From: Dastarcus helophoroides
Taxonomy: Eukaryota; Arthropoda; Insecta; Coleoptera; Bothrideridae
NCBI GenBank assembly: GCA_028583605.1
Contig: CM053335.1
Coordinates: 17,193,553-17,257,552, forward strand
DNA: 64,000 nucleotides
Direction: 5' to 3'
Position numbers and translations under genes: made by a program. Below the pieces are notes generated by a model. It had not been told where the DNA came from. It was given only the letters and a program-made list of their open reading frames with translations, and ran no database searches. Shown here piece by piece: positions 1-11,900 of this stretch; position 1 is the stretch's first letter, and each line of letters starts with the position of its first letter.

Positions 1-2690
1 GAAAGAGTCAAATTATGAAAAAATATAGAAATTTTCAAATATTTATTCATATTTTGAACGTCGTCGTTTTGAAAAAAAGTCCACATTTTCAAAAAAATCG
101 AAAATTTGAAAGTCAACAATTTTAAAATGAATTCGTAATTTTTCAATAAAGTCGAGATTCTTTACGAAAGTCTAAACTTTCAAAAAAACAGAATTTCAAG
201 AAAATCACAATTTTGAATACTTGGAATTTTCAAAAAGGCTGAAATTTTGAAAGATGTTGAAATTGTCGTAAAAATCGAATTTTTTCAAAAAAGTGCCAAA
301 TTTTGTAAAAATTTCAAATTTTCCAAAAGTCGAGGTTTTCAAAAAATTCGAAATTAAGGAAAAGTGGAATTTGAAAATAGATAGTTTGAAAAAGGTCGAA
401 TTCCTCAAAAAAAAAATCAAAATCTTGAAAAAAGTTAAATTTTTAAAAAAGGGGAAACTGAATGAAAGTTGAAATTTTCAAAAGTCGACGCTTTCAAAAA
501 AAGAATATTTTAAAACTAGTTTTTGAAAAACGAAGTTAAAATATCAAGAAAGAGTGAAATTTTGAAAAAATATGGAAATTTTCAAATATTCATTCATATT
601 TTGAAAGTCGTCGTTTTGAAAAAAAAAGTCCACATTCTCAAAAAAATCAAAAATTTGAAAGTCAAAAATTTTAAAATGAATTCGTAATTTGCAATAAAGT
701 TAAGATTCTTTACGAAAGAATTTTCAAAAAAGCTTAAAATTCGAAAGATGTTGAAAATGTAAAAATCGAAATTTTTCAAAAAAATTCCATAAAAATTTCC
801 AAATTTTCAAAAAGTCAAAGTTCAGAACATGCGAAATTAAATAAAAGTGGAATTTGAAAACGGATAGTTTGAAAAAGGTCGAATTCCTCAAAAAAAAATC
901 AAAATCTTGAAAAAAGTCAAATTTTTAAAAAAAGGGAAACTGAATGAAAATTGAAATTTTCAAAAGTCGAAGCTTTCAAAAAAAGAATATTTTAAAACTA
1001 GTTTTTGAAAAGACAAAATGTTCACGAAGTTAAAATATCAAGAAAGAGTGAAATTTTGAAAAAATATGGAAATTTTCAAATATTCAGTCATATTTTGAAA
1101 GTCGTCGTTTTGAAAAAAAAAGTCCACATTGTCAAAAAAATCGAAAATTTGAAAGTCAAAAATTTTAAAATGAATTCGTAATTTGCAATAAAGTTAAGAT
1201 TCTTTACGAAAGAATTTTCAAAAAAGCTTAAAATTCGAAAGATGTTGAAATTGTCGTAAAAATCGAAATTTTTCAAAAAAATGCCATAAAAATTTCCAAA
1301 TTTTCAAAAGGTCAAAGTTCAGAAAATGCGAAATTAAGTAAAAGTGGAATTTGAAAACAGATAGTTTGAAAAAGGTCGAATTCCTCAAAAAAAAAATCAA
1401 AATCTTGAAAAAAGTCAAATTTTTAAAAAAAGGGAAACTGAATGAAAGTTGAAATTTTCAAAAGTCGACGCTTTCAAAAAAAGAATATTTTAAAACTAGT
1501 TTTTGAAAAACGAAGTTAAAATATCAAGAAAGAGTGAAATTTTGAAAAAATATGGAAATTTTCAAATATTCATTCATATTTTGAAAGTCGTCGTTTTGAA
1601 AAAAAAAGTCCACATTCTCAAAAAAATCGAAAATTTGAAAGTCAAAAATTTTAAAATGAATTCGTAATTTGCAATAAAGTTAAGATTCTTTACGAAAGAA
1701 TTTTCAAAAAAGCTTAAAATTCGAAAGATGTTGAAATTGTCGTAAAAATCGAAATTTTTCAAAAAAATGCCATAAAAATTTCCAAATTTTCAAAGAGTCA
1801 AAGTTCAGAAAATGCGAAATTAAGTAAAAGTGGAATTTGAAAACAGATAGCTTGAAAAAGGTCGAATTCCTCAAAAAAAAATCAAAATCTTGAAAAAAGT
1901 CAAATTTTTAAAAAAAGGGAAACTGAATGAAAATTGAAATTTTCAAAAGTCGAAGCTTTCAAAAAAAGAATATTTTAAAACTAGTTTTTGAAAAGACAAA
2001 ATGTTCACGAAGTTAAAATATCAAGAAAGAGTGAAATTTTGAAAAAATATGGAAATTTTCAAATATTCAGTCATATTTTGAAAGTCGTCGTTTTGAAAAA
2101 AAAAGTCCACATTCTCAAAAAAATCAAAAATTTGAAAGTCAAAAATTTTAAAATGAATTCGTAATTTGCAATAAAGTTAAGATTCTTTACGAAAGAATTT
2201 TCAAAAAAGCTTAAAATTCGAAAGATGTTGAAATTGTCGTAAAAATCGAAATTTTTCAAAAAAATGCCATAAAAATTTCCAAATTTTCAAAAAGTCAAAG
2301 TTCAGAACATGCGAAATTAAATAAAAGTGGAATTTGAAAACAGATAGTTTGAAAAAGGTCGAATTCCTCAAAAAAAAAATCAAAATCTTGAAAAAAGTCA
2401 AATTTTTAAAAAAAGGGAAACTGAATGAAAGTTGAAATTTTCAAAAGTCGAAGCTTTCAAAAAAAGAATATTTTAAAACTAGTTTTTGAAAAGACAAAAT
2501 GTTCACGAAGTTAAAATATCAAGAAAGAGTGAAATTTTGAAAAAATATGGAAATTTTCAAATATTCAGTCATATTTTGAAAGTCGTCGTTTGAAAAAAAA
2601 AGTCCACATTCTCAAAAAAATCGAAAATTTGAAAGTCCAAAATTTTTAAAATGCTTTCAATTTTTAGATTCTAAAAAGGACCAGAGCCAA
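1..2690. repeat. Satellite array, about 490 bp unit (runs off the left edge)
   Basis: The same landmark (CATATTTTGAA followed by GTCGTCGTTT) recurs near 50, 596, 1090, 1576, 2073 and 2574, so units are 486-497 bp. Each unit is itself made of 20-30 bp sub-repeats of the form AAAGTCGAAATTTTCAAA. Two unit versions exist, with or without an AGACAAAATGTTCA segment (with: near 1010, 1990, 2490; without: near 530, 1505). Short minus-strand open frames of 62-66 codons recur in every unit and are repeat shadows. Confidence 0.9.
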
Positions 2691-3480
2691 CCTTTCGAAA
2701 TTTAAAACTTAAACGATTAAAATTGTTAATGAAAGTCGAAATTATGAAAAGGTCGTAATTTTTAGAAAATGAAGAAATTTTGAAAAAAATCGGGGACTTT
2801 AAAAAATGTTTAGGTTTTCAATAAAGGTCCAAATTCTTATATAAAGCATTTTTTAAAGCTACATTTTCAAAAAACTAAACATTCAAAAAGTCGAAATATC
2901 AAAAAAGAGTCAAATTTCCAAAAAATATAGAGATTTTCAAATATTCAACATTTCTAAAGTTGCCGTTTTAAAAAAAAAACAATATTTTCAAAAAATCAAA
3001 ATTTTGAAATGTCCTAAATTTTTAAAATAAAGTCATAATGTTTCAACGAAGTCGAGATTTTTAAGGAACGTCGAAATTCTCAAAAAACTTCAAGAAAATC
3101 GAAATTTTGAATAGATGGAAATTTCAAAATAATCGAAATTTTTGAAGGAAACTAAAATTGTCATGAAAAACGAAATTTTTTAAAAAATCAGGCAATGTTC
3201 CAAAAAAAGTCAAAATTTTCGAAGAAAAGCTGAATTTTTCAAAAAAGTGCCAAATGTTCTAAAAAAAATCCAAATTTTCAAAAATTGGAAATTTTCAAAA
3301 AATTCGAAATTAAGAAAAAGTCGAATTTTGAAAATAGGTAGTTTAAAAGAGTCGAATTCTTCAAAAAAAAAACAAAAACTTTAAAAAAGCTAAAATCTTG
3401 AAAAGAGGTCAAATTTTAAGAGGGGAATTTTCAGGACTCGAAATTTTGGGATTAATTTTGAAAAATCGTTTGTCAAAAAT
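2690..3480. repeat. Diverged edge of the 490 bp satellite
   Basis: The same GTCGAAATTTTCAAAAA style of sub-repeat continues, but without a recoverable 490 bp period, as expected at the decaying edge of a satellite. Confidence 0.6.
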
Positions 3481-5330
3481 TAAGTTTGTTTTTCCCCAAA
3501 CTTTAGACTTTTTTCAAAAATGTTGTCTTTTTTCTTAAAATTTGAATACTCTTTCGAGATTCTGAATATAAATATTTAAAATAAAAATTAACATAAAATT
3601 TTTAAATTCAAGCTAGCACTTTTGCGTTTGAAATTATCTTCTGCTAACATTTTGAGCAAAAATTTGAAATTTTTAATGGAAATGTAAATTTTAAGAATTG
3701 AAATAAAAAGTTCTACAAAAAACGTAATTTGAATTATTTCTAAAGTTTAATTTTTTATGAAAAAATTTAAATTTTTTTATGAAAAAATTAAAATTTTAAG
3801 ATCAACAACAAGTTTTCAATTTTAAAGACGAAATTTTGTGAAATTTGTGAAATAATTTAACATTTTTAGAATAGATTTTTGACACAAAAGTTCAAGTAGC
3901 AAAGGGTCGAACTTGCAAAGACCAAATTCTCTCGAAAACCAACCAATTTTTCCTAAGCCAAGTTTGTAACTTTAAAAATAATGCAAATCGCATATTAACT
4001 TTCTTTATTAGGAGACTAATTTCCAAAAACGCTTTTAAGTTTTATTTATTTATAAAGAGAAGTCTAAATACCAATTTCTAGGTTTCTAACTTCAAAAATG
4101 AAGAACGTACCATATAAAATTTCATCTCGTATTGTAGGGGGCGAATTTCGAGTCTTCTTGTGCTCACCTACGTCATATTGCGAATTCCTGTGCAAAATTT
4201 CATGCTTTCAGCCTCACCCGTTAAGCTGTGCATTGTTTGCCTTTCAATGTTGAAAGTTTTAAGTAGATTATATCGAAATTTGGACAATGAATCCAACATT
4301 TCCAAAAATGTTGAGTTTTTTCAGGAAATTCCGATGTTTTTTAATTTTAAAGTCGAATAGTCCACCCACATCACATTTCCTCTCATGGATTAAAGCTGTC
4401 GTAATTACCAGCTCTTCTATTAATAAAATCGGACAATCAATACCGCTAAAGGTCATCTAATATTCTAATAACTCATTTATTAGACGTTCTGTTTCATTCT
4501 GTCCTTCCTTCCGAATAGACGGTTTTCAGACCGTCCAAAAGGGCGACATAATCTCCCCGTGATATTGAAATTTCCATAAAGGTTTCCCCATCCACTTAAC
4601 AGGTGCTGTTCGTTCATGAATAAGTGATTGCTTTTAGGTGTGAAATCCGGCGAAGCGGTCGTTGTATTAGTTGAAAATCATACCCAGTTCGACTAACTTA
4701 TTCAGGATGTTTGTCGAACGGTCGATGTGTCAGGGGATGACCGATTGATTGACACGATGTGCAGACAGACATATAGAGATATCCGCACCCTCAGACTTTC
4801 CTCGCATTTTCGAATAATTCATATCGATTTCGTCTGACGCGACGAAACCTTTTACCTTTTTCGAATAGTCATTTTCCCATCAAGCTGCATCATAAATTAT
4901 AACCTGTTGCAATATAGGAAATTTCGCAGATCTAGCATATTCCAAAGCTTGACGTGTAATGTCACAGATGGAACATTTAAAAATTTCAATAACGAAAGCT
5001 GGGTTGTTATTACACAGGAATTGTAATGTGTATAAATTGTTTAGATGACAATGTTCTAGAATGTGGTGGAATATCTAAGAACGTTGGGGGAGACTCGCCG
5101 ACCACTCAATTAACTGGCATGGAGTTGATTTTAGACTTTTCTACAAATTGAATATTCAGAATAGAGATGAACTAAAGAAATAGACGCGAACTATCCTGAT
5201 GTTATACGAGTAAGTCTCCTGTGTTTCATATTTAATAAAGCGTATTAAATTCCATAAAAAATTAAAAAAGCGTCTATATCACCTACAACTATATAAAGAA
5301 TATATACAAGACTAAATACGTATTTGGTCG
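3480..5330. other. AT-rich intergenic DNA, nothing recognised
   Basis: There is no supported gene, RNA gene or strong repeat. The short open frames at 4160-4456 overlap on opposite strands and show no family resemblance. Confidence 0.5.
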
Positions 5331-5333
5331 ATT

Positions 5334-5525
5334 TTAAAAATGTAAGTCCTAAGGGGGTGAAAGAAGGTATTAAATTGAGTATTAAAAAAATTCAAAATTT
5401 TCTTTCATAAGCTAAAAATTAGGCTTTTAAAAATGTCAGTCCTAAGGGGGTGAAAGAAGGTATTAAATTGAGTATTGAAAATATTAAAAATTTTCTTTTA
5501 TAAGCTATAAATTCGACTTTTAAAA
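5334..5525. repeat. Tandem duplication of about 94 bp
   Basis: Two adjacent copies share GTCCTAAGGGGGTGAAAGAA and the following TATTAAATTGAGTATT stretch, at about 5342 and 5436. They lie downstream (3' side) of the ANO10-like gene. Confidence 0.85.
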
Positions 5526-5913
5526 ATAATGTTGACCCAATAAGACAAAATTTTAAAAAGTCAAAACTTTAAAGTCGCAATTTTGTAAAGTTAAAAATTA
5601 AATAACATTCTACGGAAATGTAAACGCAATCCTAGCACATTCCAATTTTTGAAATTGTTACATTGAAATTGTTCGTATTTTTTTTCTTCAAATTGGAATT
5701 TCAGACGAATTTCTACGAACTTTATCTTTAGCGTAAGCGAAAAACATGAATTATACATTTCCTGCCGGATAAAAGCGAAAAAGGCGAAATATCAAAGACC
5801 AATCGAATCTAGAGCGCCCAAACGAAAATTTTCGTTAAGACCCAACGAAAAAGACATTAAAATGCGAATCAAAAAGGTAAGAGGATTTACCTTTCCTCCC
5901 CATTATACATGCA

Positions 5914-8900
5914 TTATAGAATATCGATTGCTATCATTACCTCGAGCTTCAAAGCCTGCTTAGTTTCGTAGTTTCTCTTGGCTAAAGCCACTCGTACCCA
6001 CTCAGGCTTGTCGGCAATGCTGATGTGAAGGAGATATCGTATTCCGAGGAGCAAATGTTCGAGGAAAACGAACACCAGCACCCATTCCACTTCGGTCATC
6101 GACCCCGCCCTCTTTCGCATCTGGGGGCTCAAGCACAACACCCCGCAGTTGGTCAGGATCGACAGCGCCCCGAGCACCTCGAACGCCCTCTGAAACGAAG
6201 CAATCGCAAGATGACTATGACTACGTGACAAATATCAGTGTCATTCACTTTTTTGTATTTTTTTGTTAAGCTGAAATACAAAGGAATTCTTTTGAGAGCA
6301 TTGTTCCAAATTCTGATTTTTATTTTAAATATTTCAGACAACTTTTTTACAATCAGAATTCATTCTCCTCTGTTTTACCATATACGGTACTATTCAACCT
6401 TTTTCATTCTCCTCTGTTTTACCATATACGGTACTATTCAAGCTCTTTCATTCTCCTCTGTTTTACCATACACGGTACTATTCAACCTCTTTCATTCTCC
6501 TCTGTTTTACCATCTACGGTACTATTCAACCTCTTTCATTCTCCTCTGTTTTACCGTACACGGTACTATTCAACCTCAATGACGTCAACATGAAACAGAA
6601 AGCCCCCATCATGCACAACACGACGATCGGGAAGGAAACGCAATACATCTAAAAGAAGGGGGTGATTTCTCACATAATACACACGTACGTTGATTATCAC
6701 AACTTTTTTTACAATCAGAATTCATTCTTCTCTGTTTTACCATATACGGTACTATTCAATCTCTTTCATTCTCCTCTGTTTTACCGTATACGGTGCTATT
6801 CAACCTCTTTCATTCTCCTCTGTCTTACCATACACGGTACTATTCAACCTCTTTCATTCTCCTCTGTTTTACCATATACGGTACTATTCAACCTCTTTCA
6901 TTCTCCTCTGTTTTACCATACACGGTGCTATTCAACCTCTTTCATTCTCCTCTGTTTTACCGTATACGGTGCTATTCAACCTCTTTCATTCTACTCTGTT
7001 TTACCATATACGGTACTATTCAAGCTCTTTCATTCTCCTCCGTTTTACCATACACGGTACTATTCAACCTCTTTCATTCTTCTCTGTTTTACCATACACG
7101 GTACTATTCAACCTCTTTCATTCTCCTCTGTTTTACCGTACACGGTACTATTCAACCTCAATGACGCCAACATGAAACAGAAAGCCCCCATCATGCACAA
7201 CACCACGATCGGGAAGGAAACGCAATACATCTAAAAGAAGGGGGTGATTTCTCACATAATACACATGTACGTTGATTATCACAACTTTTTTTACAATCAG
7301 AATTCATTCTTCTTTGTTTTACCATATACGGTACTATTCAATCTCTTTCATTCTCCTCTGTTTTACCGTACACGGTACTATTCAACCTCAATGACGTCAA
7401 CATGAAACAGAAAGCCCCCATCATGCACAACACGACGATCGGGAAGGAAACGCAATACATCTAAAAGAAGGGGGTGATTTCTCACATAATATACACGTAC
7501 GTTGATTATCACAACTTTTTCTACAATCAGAATTCATTCTTCTCTGTTTTACCATATACGGTACTATTCAAGCTCTTTTATTTTCCTCTGTTTTACCATA
7601 CACGGTACTATTCAACCTCTTTCATTCTCCTCTGTTTTACCATACACGGTACTATTCAACCTCTTTCATTCTCCTCTGTTTTACCATATACGGTACTATT
7701 CAACCTCTTTCATTCTCCTCTGTTTTATCATATACGGTGCTATTCAACCTCTTTCATTCTCCTCTGTTTTACCATATACAGTACTATTCAACCTCTTTCA
7801 TTCTCCTCTGTTTTACCATATACGGTACTATTCAACCTCTTTCATTCTCCTCTGTTTTATCATATACGGTGCTATTCAACCTCTTTCATTCTCCTCTGTT
7901 TTACCCTACACGGTACTATTCAACCTCAATGACGTCAACATAAAACAGAAAGGCCCCATCATGCACAACACGACGATCGGGAAGGAAACGCAATACATCT
8001 AAAAGAAGGATGTGATTTCTCACATAATACACACGTACGTTGATTATCACAACTTTTTTTACAATCAGAATTCATTCTCCTCTGTTTTACCGTATACAGT
8101 GCTATTCAACCTCTTTCATTCTCCTCTGTTTTACCGTATACGGTGATATTCAACCTCTTTCATTCTCCTCTGTTTTACCATATACGGTACTATTCAAGCT
8201 CTTTCATTCTCCTCTGTTTTCCATACACGGTACTATTCAACCTCTTTCATTCTTCTCTGTTTTACCATACACGGTACTATTCAACCTCTTTCATTCTCCT
8301 CTGTTTTACCGTACACGGTACTATTCAACCTCAATGACGTCAACATGAAACAGAAAGCCCCCATCATGCACAACACGACGATCGGGAAGGAAACGCAATA
8401 CATCTAAAAGAAGGGGGTGATTTCTCACATAATACACACGTACGTTGATTATCACAACTTTTTTTACAATCAGAATTCATTCTCCTCTGTTTTACCGTAT
8501 ACGGTGCTATTCAACCTCTTTCATTCTCCTCTGTTTTACCGTATACGGTGCTATTCAACCTCTTTCATTCTCCTCTGTTTTACCATATACGGTACTATTC
8601 AAGCTCTTTCATTCTCCTCCGTTTTACCATACACGGTACTATTCAACCTCTTTCATTCTTCTCTGTTTTACCATATACGGTACTATTCAATCTCTTTCAT
8701 TCTCCTCTGTTTTACCGTACACGGTACTATTCAACCTCAATGACGTCAACATGAAACAGAAAGCCCCCATCATGCACAACACGACGATCGGGAAGGAAAC
8801 GCAATACATCTAAAAGAAGGGGGTGATTTCTTACATAATACACACGTACGTTGATTATCACAACTTTTTTTACAATCAGAATTCATTCTCCTCTGTTTTA

Positions 8901-11900
8901 CCATATACGGTACTATTCAAGCTCTTTCATTCTCCTCTGTTTTACCATACACGGTACTATTCAACCTCTTTCATTCTCCTCTGTTTTACCATACACGGTA
9001 CTATTCAACCTCTTTCATTCTCCTCTGTTTTACCATATACAGTACTATTCAACCTCTTTCATTCTCCTCTGTTTTACCATATACGGTACTATTCAACCTC
9101 TTTCATTCTCCTCTGTTTTACCATACACGGTACTATTTAACCTCTTTTATTCTCCTCTGTTTTACCATATACCGTACTATAATGCACAGACCAATAGGTT
9201 TGAACATTTATTAGATTCAAAGTTTGGAAACCAAATCCCGGTTTCGATCTTGTTAGATCTCGTCAGTTTGGTATATCCAACTCAAATGCTAATAAATGTT
9301 CCGACAAGTAAGTACTAAAACAATCACAGGCGTCAAGCGAGTAACTCTTTAGTACTACCACCTATTGGTCCATAGAGAAACTATGGCCATCGCCAACAAT
9401 GTCGTATGCAAGAAGAATGCAACCTAGACTACAAATTCATGTAGCCCTCCAGGCGTGTATAGTGAATCATATAGATCGAAACCGGTATTTGGTTTCCAAA
9501 CTTCGAATCTAATAAATGTTCAAACCTATTGGTCTGTGCATTATAGAATTCTTGTCTTCTGGGAACTCTCCTAGAGAGCAACCGCTTGGCTAGGTGGCAG
9601 TGTTTCAACTGTTGGTAGTTCAGCTACCTATGATTCACTATACACGCCTGGAGGGCTGCATGAATTTGTAGTCTAGCATTCTTCTTGCATATACCGTACT
9701 ATTCAACCTCTTTCATTCTCCTCTGTTTTACCATACACGGTACTATTCAACCTTTTTCATTCTCCTCTGTTTTACCATACACGGTACTATTTAACCTCTT
9801 TGATTCTCCTCTGTTTTACCATACACGGTACTATTCAACCTCTTTCATTCTCCTCTGTTTTACCATATACGGTACTATTCAACCTCTTTCATTCTCCTCT
9901 GTTTTACCATATACGGTACTATTCAACCTCTTTCATTCTCCTCTGTTTTACCGTATACGGTACCATTCAACCTCTTTTATTCTCCTCTGTTTTACCATAT
10001 ACGGTACTATTCAACCTCTTTCATTCTCCTTTGTTTTACCATACACGGTACTATTCAACCTCTTATATTCTCCTCTGTGTTAACTTATATGGTACTATTC
10101 AACCTCTTTCATTCTCCTCTGTTTTATATTGTTAACAGTATAACTGTTGATTTTTATTGTTTTCTAAAGTAATTACTCGATAAATTTAGTCTAATTGAAG
10201 CCGATTATTTTTATATAGTGAAGAATTGCGTTTGATGGAACGGACTGGTCCTTTGTTATCCTTAAAAATTGGAATACAAATCTTGTCCCCTGAAACCAAG
10301 AACGATTAAAAAGCACAAACAAAGGTTGTTCTAACGCATTTCGATGGCCAAGCTATCATCTTCATAGAGATACTGCTTTCTTGGTTTCAGAGGACAAGAT
10401 TTGTATTTGAATTTTCGAAGATAACCAAGAACCAGTTCCGCCAGAATTTTTTTTTGTTTTTCTTGTAATTTTTGTTAACTTATTTTTAGTGCACAGGGCA
10501 GGAGGTTTAAACATTTATTAGATTTGAAGTTTGGAAACCAAAGACCTTCGAATCTAGTAAATGTTTGAACCGTTATGCGTTAGAATCCTTGTCTTCTGGG
10601 AACTTTCCTAGAGAGCCTCCGCTTTGCTAGGTGGCAGTGTTTCAACTGTTGGTAGTTCAGCTACCTCTGATCACTATACATGTCCAAAGGGCTGCATGAA
10701 TTTGCAGTCTAGCTTATATTTTATTTGCATAATTTATGTTTAATTGTATTTTTGTTGCTCCTACGATGGTGAGCGAAATGACGATTCCTTTTAGTAGTTC
10801 TTTGACGTAAAAAACGCAACATAATCAGCTAGTCCCTTACCTGCCAAGCGCCGATGTCCTTGACTTTTCGGCTCATCGGCCTCTGGAATATTTTGCACAA
10901 TTTGAACGCGTCCGCTCGGATTTCGATGACGTTGTTCAAAATGGCCAAAGCTGTGGCGATCGGGTACACCGAAGAGAATAAAAATACGAAACCGAATTGG
11001 ACGAATAGCTCCAAATAGTCGTCGTAGGTGCCTTCGTAGTCCTCCATATCGCCTTCGGTTTCGGCGGCTTCCAATCTCGAATCTTCGGGATGGAATTTCG
11101 GGTAGAGTCTCCCAAGCGTCAGCCAGAGGGTCGCCGCAAGGGATCGCTTTGGGATTGGGGTTGCGCTACTGTAGCTTTATCGCTGGAGAAACGCTTCCTG
11201 ATCTGCGTCATCTAGGAAAAGAGTGATGAACTGAGGACGAACTTGACGACTAGCTTTAGACAAAAATTGTTTCGTTTTTTATTAAAAAAAAATTAATCTA
11301 CAACAAATCTTGTTCCCTGAAACCAAATAAAATTGAAAAACGCAACATTTGCGTGTCAATAGTCAAGCTGTCATCATCAGAGTACACTGGTACACTCCGA
11401 TAAAAAAGGAAACATTAAAAGAAACCAATATTTCGCTATTTTAAATGCCTGAACAAATTCTTGTTTTTTATCAAGTGAACCCCAAATTCAGCTACGTACA
11501 CCGACCCAACTCAAACTGACCCCGATCAAAATTAAAAACATGATTAACAATTACGTCGACGGGGTGAAATCAAAGGGCATAAATGGTATAAAACGTCGAG
11601 ATGTCTCGCCTCTCTTCTTTCGTTTGAAGTGTCCCCGAGGAATTTTTAAATGACGTCATTTAAGCAGTTGTCGGCGCGTCGCAAACACCCTTTCGTTCAT
11701 CTCTTGTGCACACACACTTACCTTTGTCGCGTAGTATTTGAGCGCGAGCGGCAGAAGTGCCTCCTGAAAGTTATTAGCGGCCTGGTTTATTATTAACTGA
11801 GTCTGCAGCTGGCTCCTGAGCATGTCCATGTCCTGAATGATGAAAGCTATGTAGAAGAGCGACATGAAGTTGTTGATGAACTCGAAAAGGACCAATTTCG

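Larger units (their letters stand above)
6340..9180. repeat. 44 bp minisatellite with embedded exon-derived segments (left block)
   Basis: The core unit is 44 bp (measured 7621 to 7665) and reads TTCATTCTCCTCTG, TTTTACCATATACGG, TACTATTCAACCTC. Runs of the unit are broken six times by a 123 bp segment copied from the ANO10-like exon 6 and its upstream intron. Each such segment is followed by AACTTTTTTTACAATCAGAA and a new run, giving composite units of 582, 230, 538, 405 and 406 bp. The whole array lies in the intron between exons 8 and 9. Open frames of 60-190 codons here arise because 44 is 2 mod 3 and all frames lack stops. Confidence 0.95.

Noticed and set aside
4160..4456. Opposed short open frames
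   Set aside because: They overlap on both strands without homology or signals.
6238..10135. Multiple overlapping frames (SFSSVLPYTVLFNLFHSPLF type)
   Set aside because: 44 bp minisatellite read in all three frames; the only genuine coding homology is the 71 bp exon 6 part in the opposite strand.
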